A stretch of 25,896 bases of DNA from Ktedonobacteraceae bacterium (GTDB lineage: Bacteria; Chloroflexota; Ktedonobacteria; Ktedonobacterales; Ktedonobacteraceae), in assembly GCA_014896635.1 (NCBI GenBank), contig JADBKA010000046.1, forward strand, positions 1-25,896, written 5' to 3'. The notes under the pieces are model-generated. The model was not told the origin of the DNA. It did not search any database and saw only the letters and a program-made list of their open reading frames with translations. A program made the position numbers and the translations under genes. How positions within the stretch are numbered: position 1 is the stretch's first letter; each line of letters starts with the position of its first letter. Positions 21,834 to 25,896 of this stretch are shown here, piece after piece.

Positions 21834-23977
21834 AGCCTGGGGCTTCTCACACAATCATAGAGCGATCATCTCGCCACGAGGCGCCGGCAGGATGGCATGG
21901 CCGTGTCCAGGTGTGGCTCGGCTACCCCGAAGTCTACTTCATTGCCTGTGTCGCGGCCTTCCTGCGCCTCTATGGCATTCATACAACCGAATTCGACGGC
22001 GATCAGGCGACGATCTTTCGCATAGCATACGACGCAGTCCATCACGGCATGCTCGCCGCGACGGCGAACGGCGCTTCTCTGCCGATTCTCAATCCACCCG
22101 CAATCATTTACTTCCTGATGATTCCCGCCGCCTTCAGCGCCAATCCCGTCTGGGCGGCGGGAATGACGGCGCTGCTGGCTGTCCTGGCCGTCCTGCTCAC
22201 CTATATCATCACCTGCCGCTATGCCGGTCGCCTGGCAGGCACAGTAGCAGCCTCGCTCTACGCGACCGCAACCTACCCGATCTTTTATTCCCGTTTCACC
22301 TGGAATCAGAATCTGCTGCCGCTCTTCGTCGTGCTTTTTATGCTGGCGCTACTCTGGGGAGTGGTTGAGAAGCGCAAAGGCTGGCTCTTCCCGGCGCTTT
22401 TGCTTGTTGGCCTGCTGTACCAGTTGCACGGATCTGGCGTTATGCTCATCCCGGCGCTACTGATCGCTGTCCTGCTGGCGCCGGAAACAGTGCGCTTTCG
22501 TGATCTCATTGCCGGCGTCGTCTCGCTGGCACTGCTCTACGCTCCCTATCTGCTCTGGGAAATCTCCAGTAACTTTCACGATCTCACTGTCCTGCTCGGC
22601 ACGTCAAACCAGACGGCGCAGGTCGATGCTCAGGCGCTCCTGTTCTACCAACAATTTCTCAGTCCGTATAACGATCTGTTCGCAAAGATTCACTCGATCC
22701 TGCTTCCCGCTGCTAACGTCTTTATTACGGCAGGTATGCTGGTGACAATACTGGCGACAGCGGCAGGAGTGACGGCGCTGGCGAGTGTTGTACGCAAAGG
22801 GGAACAGACTAGCGAACCGGCGCAGCAGCAAAAGGCGGATGGCAGGCAGCGTCGCTTCTGGAGCAGCCTGCGCACCTGGTGGCGCATGGTACGTGCTGAT
22901 CCGGGCAGGAGCGGGTTGCTCGTATTGCTCGCCTGGCAGATTATCCCATTACTGGCGCTCTCACGCCACACGATTACCCTGCACCCCCACTACCTGATTA
23001 TTCTGATGCCCGGTCCATTCATACTGATCGGGATAGTGCTGGCAAAATGTACCTCATGGATACGGCGGCGGCAGAGCGTGCGAGTAGCCGGCCCCCTCGT
23101 CATCGCGGCGCTGCTCATCTTCCTGATCACGGCGCAACTTGTCGCCAGCACAGCAGTAGTGTTCGGCCTCTCGCAGGGCGCCTTCCGAGCCGCTGACCTG
23201 TCCCGTCCCTACTACAACGATCTGGATTCGCTCCAACGCGCGCTGGCGCGCAGCGATGCACTGGCGCAGCAGCACCAGCTCAAACACATCTACATCGCAG
23301 CAGACGCGGCAATGAAAACGGCGCTGCAATACCTGGCAGAACATATACAAACGCCCACCACTGTTTTTGACGACTCCTGCCTGGTACTGCCGGCGACAAC
23401 CAGCGGACCATCCCTGCTGCTGCTCGGCCCATACAGCGATCTGACGGCTACACTGGCTGCTCAGTCAGGCCAGGCCAGCGTTGTGGAACAGATACGGCGC
23501 CTGAGTGGACCACCATTCAAGATTTATGCCATCAAAGGCGGGATAGCAGACCAGAAAGCACAGACAACCTTTCCAGGCGAATTACGCTTCCTGGGTGCGC
23601 AACGCATCACATTCAACAATATGCCGCAAGCCATCACAAAATGGACAATTCTGCGCTCAGAGCCAGTACACGCCCGCACAACCTACATGTATACGTTTCG
23701 CGTACTCTCTGAGGCAGGCAAGAGCAGCAAGGACATCGTGCGCCAGTGCTCCCTCACTTCGCTGCAACCCGGCGATCAATTGTTGGTAGCCTTTCCCTTA
23801 GCTGACCAGCATCAGACGACACTCAATGTCCAGGCACAATACAGTACAGATGCACCACTCACTCTCAAAACTGTCGCCGGTCTGACCCTTGCAACAGGAG
23901 CAAGCGAGAATGCACCAGCCATCACCCTGCAAACTCAGGATAGCAGGAGCACACTTACGGTCGCGCTCCCTACCTGA
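21830..23977 (+). CDS. Multi-spanning GT-C-like glycosyltransferase or mannosyltransferase-type protein
   Basis: This 715-residue integral membrane protein resembles the PMT/ArnT-type (GT39/GT83-like) GT-C glycosyltransferases, which use lipid-linked sugars outside the membrane. After the first TM (YFIACVAAFLRLYGI) comes the acidic loop FDGDQATIFRIAYDA, where this fold keeps its catalytic acids. About 10-11 TM helices follow up to residue 450, with a basic cytoplasmic loop at about 320-360. The C-terminal 260 residues form a soluble, probably extracellular domain without recognised motifs. It starts at ATGA overlapping the thrC stop, so it is in the same transcript, although no functional link with threonine synthesis is evident. 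Substrate unknown. Confidence 0.75.
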   Translation: MKPGASHTIIERSSRHEAPAGWHGRVQVWLGYPEVYFIACVAAFLRLYGIHTTEFDGDQATIFRIAYDAVHHGMLAATANGASLPILNPPAIIYFLMIPAAFSANPVWAAGMTALLAVLAVLLTYIITCRYAGRLAGTVAASLYATATYPIFYSRFTWNQNLLPLFVVLFMLALLWGVVEKRKGWLFPALLLVGLLYQLHGSGVMLIPALLIAVLLAPETVRFRDLIAGVVSLALLYAPYLLWEISSNFHDLTVLLGTSNQTAQVDAQALLFYQQFLSPYNDLFAKIHSILLPAANVFITAGMLVTILATAAGVTALASVVRKGEQTSEPAQQQKADGRQRRFWSSLRTWWRMVRADPGRSGLLVLLAWQIIPLLALSRHTITLHPHYLIILMPGPFILIGIVLAKCTSWIRRRQSVRVAGPLVIAALLIFLITAQLVASTAVVFGLSQGAFRAADLSRPYYNDLDSLQRALARSDALAQQHQLKHIYIAADAAMKTALQYLAEHIQTPTTVFDDSCLVLPATTSGPSLLLLGPYSDLTATLAAQSGQASVVEQIRRLSGPPFKIYAIKGGIADQKAQTTFPGELRFLGAQRITFNNMPQAITKWTILRSEPVHARTTYMYTFRVLSEAGKSSKDIVRQCSLTSLQPGDQLLVAFPLADQHQTTLNVQAQYSTDAPLTLKTVAGLTLATGASENAPAITLQTQDSRSTLTVALPT

Positions 23978-24217
23978 TGGCACAATCCGCTAAACCAGCA
24001 TACGGCTGCACTCCAGACCGGTCCAGGCCGGCAGAAAAAACAGGCAACCAGCGCCATCATCCGCGCGTATATATTTCGTATATATTTAAGGAAGAAGCAG
24101 ATGCTCAAGGAGTCACAGGAGAAAACCTCTTCTCCTTCTCCCCTCATAGCGGTTTTGCTGAAGCATTTCTACTTATAGAGGGAAACGAAAAGATCGGCAA
24201 AACTTCGAGGAATAGCA
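23978..24217. other. Intergenic region with a tandem AT-rich repeat
   Basis: 240 bp without a convincing gene. A 203-codon frame from 23977 crosses the next gene in another frame and looks like a shadow. GTATATATTT occurs twice, at 24067-24076 and 24078-24087, an 11-bp period, and may contain a -10 element or a regulator site for the following gene. Confidence 0.4.
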
Positions 24218-24670
24218 GTGAAAAAGATCAAGCCACAGCGCACAAGACGCACACTTTTGCCAGCATGGGATATGCCTTCAGACCCGGTCAAGGCAGTCTG
24301 GTGGTTCATGCACTGGTCATTGAAAGTGCTGGTACGCTACTTCTGGGTGCCTCTTATCGTCATGGTAGTGATTATCACGGCCAGCAACGCAGTCAGCTAT
24401 GGCATTGTCAGCGGATTGACCGGTGCCGTTTTTACTGCGCTGGTCGGTCTGATAGTGTGGGCTGTGCTCTCTGCTGTCCTGCGAGTGGTCAACACGCTGA
24501 CAGGCATCTCCCAGGTAATTTCCGATGCCCAGCAGATGCAACAAAATCTGTATGGCCGTTACGAGTCGCCATTTGCTTCTCCTGCTGAAGAGGAGCACAA
24601 CGTCGTTGAAGGCTCTATTATTGAGGTGCAGGAGAACAGCAAAAACGGGAAAAACGGGCAGAGAACATAA
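24218..24670 (+). CDS. Small two-TM membrane protein, unknown function
   Basis: This 150-residue protein starts at GTG 24218 (GAGGA 8 bases upstream). The N-terminus is basic (MKKIKPQRTRR). Two TM helices lie at about 42-60 (FWVPLIVMVVIITASNAVS) and 66-90. A polar, acidic C-terminus with Glu/Asn/Gly follows, predicted cytoplasmic. No family is recognised. It is convergent with manA, with 33 bp between stops, and separated from the glycosyltransferase-like gene by 240 bp. The charge pattern around the helices supports a real coding region over the longer overlapping frame. Confidence 0.65.
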   Translation: MKKIKPQRTRRTLLPAWDMPSDPVKAVWWFMHWSLKVLVRYFWVPLIVMVVIITASNAVSYGIVSGLTGAVFTALVGLIVWAVLSAVLRVVNTLTGISQVISDAQQMQQNLYGRYESPFASPAEEEHNVVEGSIIEVQENSKNGKNGQRT

Positions 24671-24703
24671 GCAGCATCTGAACGAAAGAACGTGGGTCAA
24701 ATT

Positions 24704-25771
24704 TCAGGAGTTCTCCTGCGCCTCCTGCCAGAGTCGCCAGCCAGCATCGCCGGGTGAAGGAACAGAAGAGAGCAAAAGCGTTCCGCTCCCTTCAATGCGA
24801 TAGCTGCCAAGAGCAGCGGGCAACACAACAGTTTCCCCTTTGAGAAACGCTTCACTCCTATCAGACGAATCTCCGTAGTAGACACGTGCTTCTGCACCTG
24901 TGGAAGAGAGGATCACACAACTGCCAGAGGTTCTGCCAGTAAACGAGCCGGGCCGGTTCTGCGATGGTTTGAGCCGCAGCTCATGCATGATAAAGTAGGG
25001 ACAGGCCACCAGGCAGCGATCTTCATAACTGTCTTCGCCGGCGAGCAGCACAGGACGTACCCTGACCCGGCGTGAGACGTCATAGCGTGCCACGTCGAGA
25101 GAACGATCAATATGCAACTCGCGAGGCTTACCAGAAGCGGTAAGGCGACCATAGTCGTACAGGCGATACGTGACATCGGAGTATTCTTGCAGCTCATATA
25201 GCAAAATGCCAGCGCCGATGGCATGCACGGTTCCGGCAGGCACAAAGATAACATCGCCGGCCTGAACAGGCTCTTCATGCAGTAACTGCTCCAGCGTGAC
25301 ATCTTGAATCGCCTGCCGCACGGCTTCACGAGAGGTGGCGGCCTTGAACCCATGCACGATTGAAGCGCCAGGAGCGGCCGAGAGGATATACCAGCATTCG
25401 GTTTTGCCGAGTTTACCGCCTTCGTGCTCAGCGGCATAGCGATCATCGGGATGAACCTGTACAGAAAGGCGAGCATGCGCGTCGATGAATTTCGCCAGCA
25501 GCGGGAAACGCTTTCCGAAAATGGAAAGCGCCTGCGCGCCGAGCAGTGTATCGCCGAGCAGATTCACAAGATCGCCCAGCGTTTTGCCAGCAAAAGGGCC
25601 ATTTTGCACAATCGCGCTTATTTCTGTCTCCCAGGCTTCTCCGATAGCACCGGTTCCGTCCGGCAGTTGTTTCCAACCTTCCAGATCGCGCCCTCCCCAC
25701 AGCGTCTCATGGAATGATGCCTGGAGACGCAAGGGATAGAAGAATACATTTTCTCTCTCCACGTTTAGCAC
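24704..25771 (-). CDS. manA: Mannose-6-phosphate isomerase, type I (cupin)
   Basis: ManA interconverts fructose-6-P and mannose-6-P, supplying GDP-mannose synthesis or allowing mannose use. It is a zinc enzyme of 355 residues, the size of the short bacterial ManA. Zinc-site motifs are SVQVHPDD (Gln105, His107), GKTECWYIL (Glu125) and VPAGTVHAIGAG (His183). LQEYSDVTYRLYDYGR follows. The GTG start at 25771 was used because the family's YPLRL...FHETLWGG lies only 11 residues in. No strong ribosome site is visible. It lies 17 bp after the gene ending at 25789, so it is probably second in an operon. Confidence 0.93.
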   Translation of the reverse strand: MLNVERENVFFYPLRLQASFHETLWGGRDLEGWKQLPDGTGAIGEAWETEISAIVQNGPFAGKTLGDLVNLLGDTLLGAQALSIFGKRFPLLAKFIDAHARLSVQVHPDDRYAAEHEGGKLGKTECWYILSAAPGASIVHGFKAATSREAVRQAIQDVTLEQLLHEEPVQAGDVIFVPAGTVHAIGAGILLYELQEYSDVTYRLYDYGRLTASGKPRELHIDRSLDVARYDVSRRVRVRPVLLAGEDSYEDRCLVACPYFIMHELRLKPSQNRPGSFTGRTSGSCVILSSTGAEARVYYGDSSDRSEAFLKGETVVLPAALGSYRIEGSGTLLLSSVPSPGDAGWRLWQEAQENS

Positions 25772-25788
25772 TCACTCTGCTTCGACAC

Positions 25789-25896
25789 TTATTTGAGTTC
25801 ATTGGATACAACGGGGGAATTCGCCACCAGAACGCCCTCAATACGGCGACGCAGTTTAGCGCGCATCATCACACCATTGATGCGATGAATTTCCTG
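25789..25896 (-). CDS. C-terminal fragment of an unidentified gene (window edge)
   Basis: On the - strand a frame is open from the window edge to TAA (25789-25791), giving 35 residues that end RIEGVLVANSPVVSNELK. The basic stretch RAKLRRRIEG and lack of stops suggest a real C-terminus, but the piece is too short to name. It lies 17 bp upstream of manA on the same strand, so the two are likely co-transcribed. Confidence 0.55.
   Translation of the reverse strand, partial: QEIHRINGVMMRAKLRRRIEGVLVANSPVVSNELK

Noticed and set aside
23977..24588. 203-codon frame following the glycosyltransferase-like gene
   Set aside because: It crosses the start of the two-TM protein in another frame, lacks a ribosome site and has a composition typical of an out-of-frame read.
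1..25896. CRISPR arrays, transposases, tRNA or rRNA genes
   Set aside because: No spaced repeat array, transposase motif or cloverleaf-like segment was recognised by eye; a tRNAscan or Infernal run would settle it.

Overview
The window looks like part of a chromosome from a Chloroflexota bacterium, most likely of the soil class Ktedonobacteria. This is an inference from several traits seen together: moderately high GC, a eukaryote-type Ser/Thr kinase joined to WD40 repeats, a membrane protein with anti-sigma-like zinc fingers and an extracellular binding domain, and a membrane-bound group 1 [NiFe] hydrogenase beside aerobe-type biosynthetic genes. No rRNA, tRNA, CRISPR array, transposase or phage gene was seen.

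Layout. (1) 1-4253, + strand: a hydrogenase operon with small subunit (5' end off-window), large subunit, cytochrome b, maturation endopeptidase and HypC, tightly spaced or overlapping. (2) 4362-4820, - strand: a small secreted Cys-containing protein of unknown function. (3) 5226-6822, + strand: a kinase-TM-WD40 gene carrying two frame-breaking lesions, one of them in a poly-G tract inside the glycine-rich loop. It converges on a ThuA-like protein (6924-7721, -). (4) 7977-8273, +: a small Cys-rich protein starting at TTG, convergent with ndk (8312-8776, -). (5) 9068-11174, +: yebC, ruvC and ruvA, with no ruvB next to them. (6) 11272-13593, +: a 773-residue protein with two cytoplasmic zinc-finger motifs, one TM helix and an extracellular type 1 periplasmic-binding-protein module. 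It is followed by a GC-rich palindrome cluster and a strong terminator. (7) 13838-19109, +: a branched-chain amino acid operon, ilvB-ilvN-ilvC-leuA. It is preceded by a long leader with a 112-codon ORF very rich in Leu/Ile/Val, a 15-bp hairpin and an intrinsic terminator just before ilvB. LeuA lacks the usual C-terminal regulatory domain. (8) 19352-23977, +: thrB, thrC and a GT-C-like membrane protein, overlapping or closely spaced. (9) 24218-24670, +: a small membrane protein, convergent with manA (24704-25771, -), which is preceded on its strand by the 3' end of another gene at the window edge.

How the genes fit together. The hydrogenase genes form an H2-uptake module feeding electrons to the quinone pool. 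yebC/ruvC/ruvA is a standard recombination cluster. ilvBNC-leuA and thrBC cover parts of Val/Ile/Leu and Thr synthesis (ilvD, leuBCD and ilvA are not here). The points most worth a second look are the ilv leader, which looks like a ribosome-mediated attenuator with an unusually long leader peptide; the zinc-finger/TM/binding-protein receptor-like fusion; the double-lesioned kinase; and the short LeuA, which may leave leucine control to the leader.
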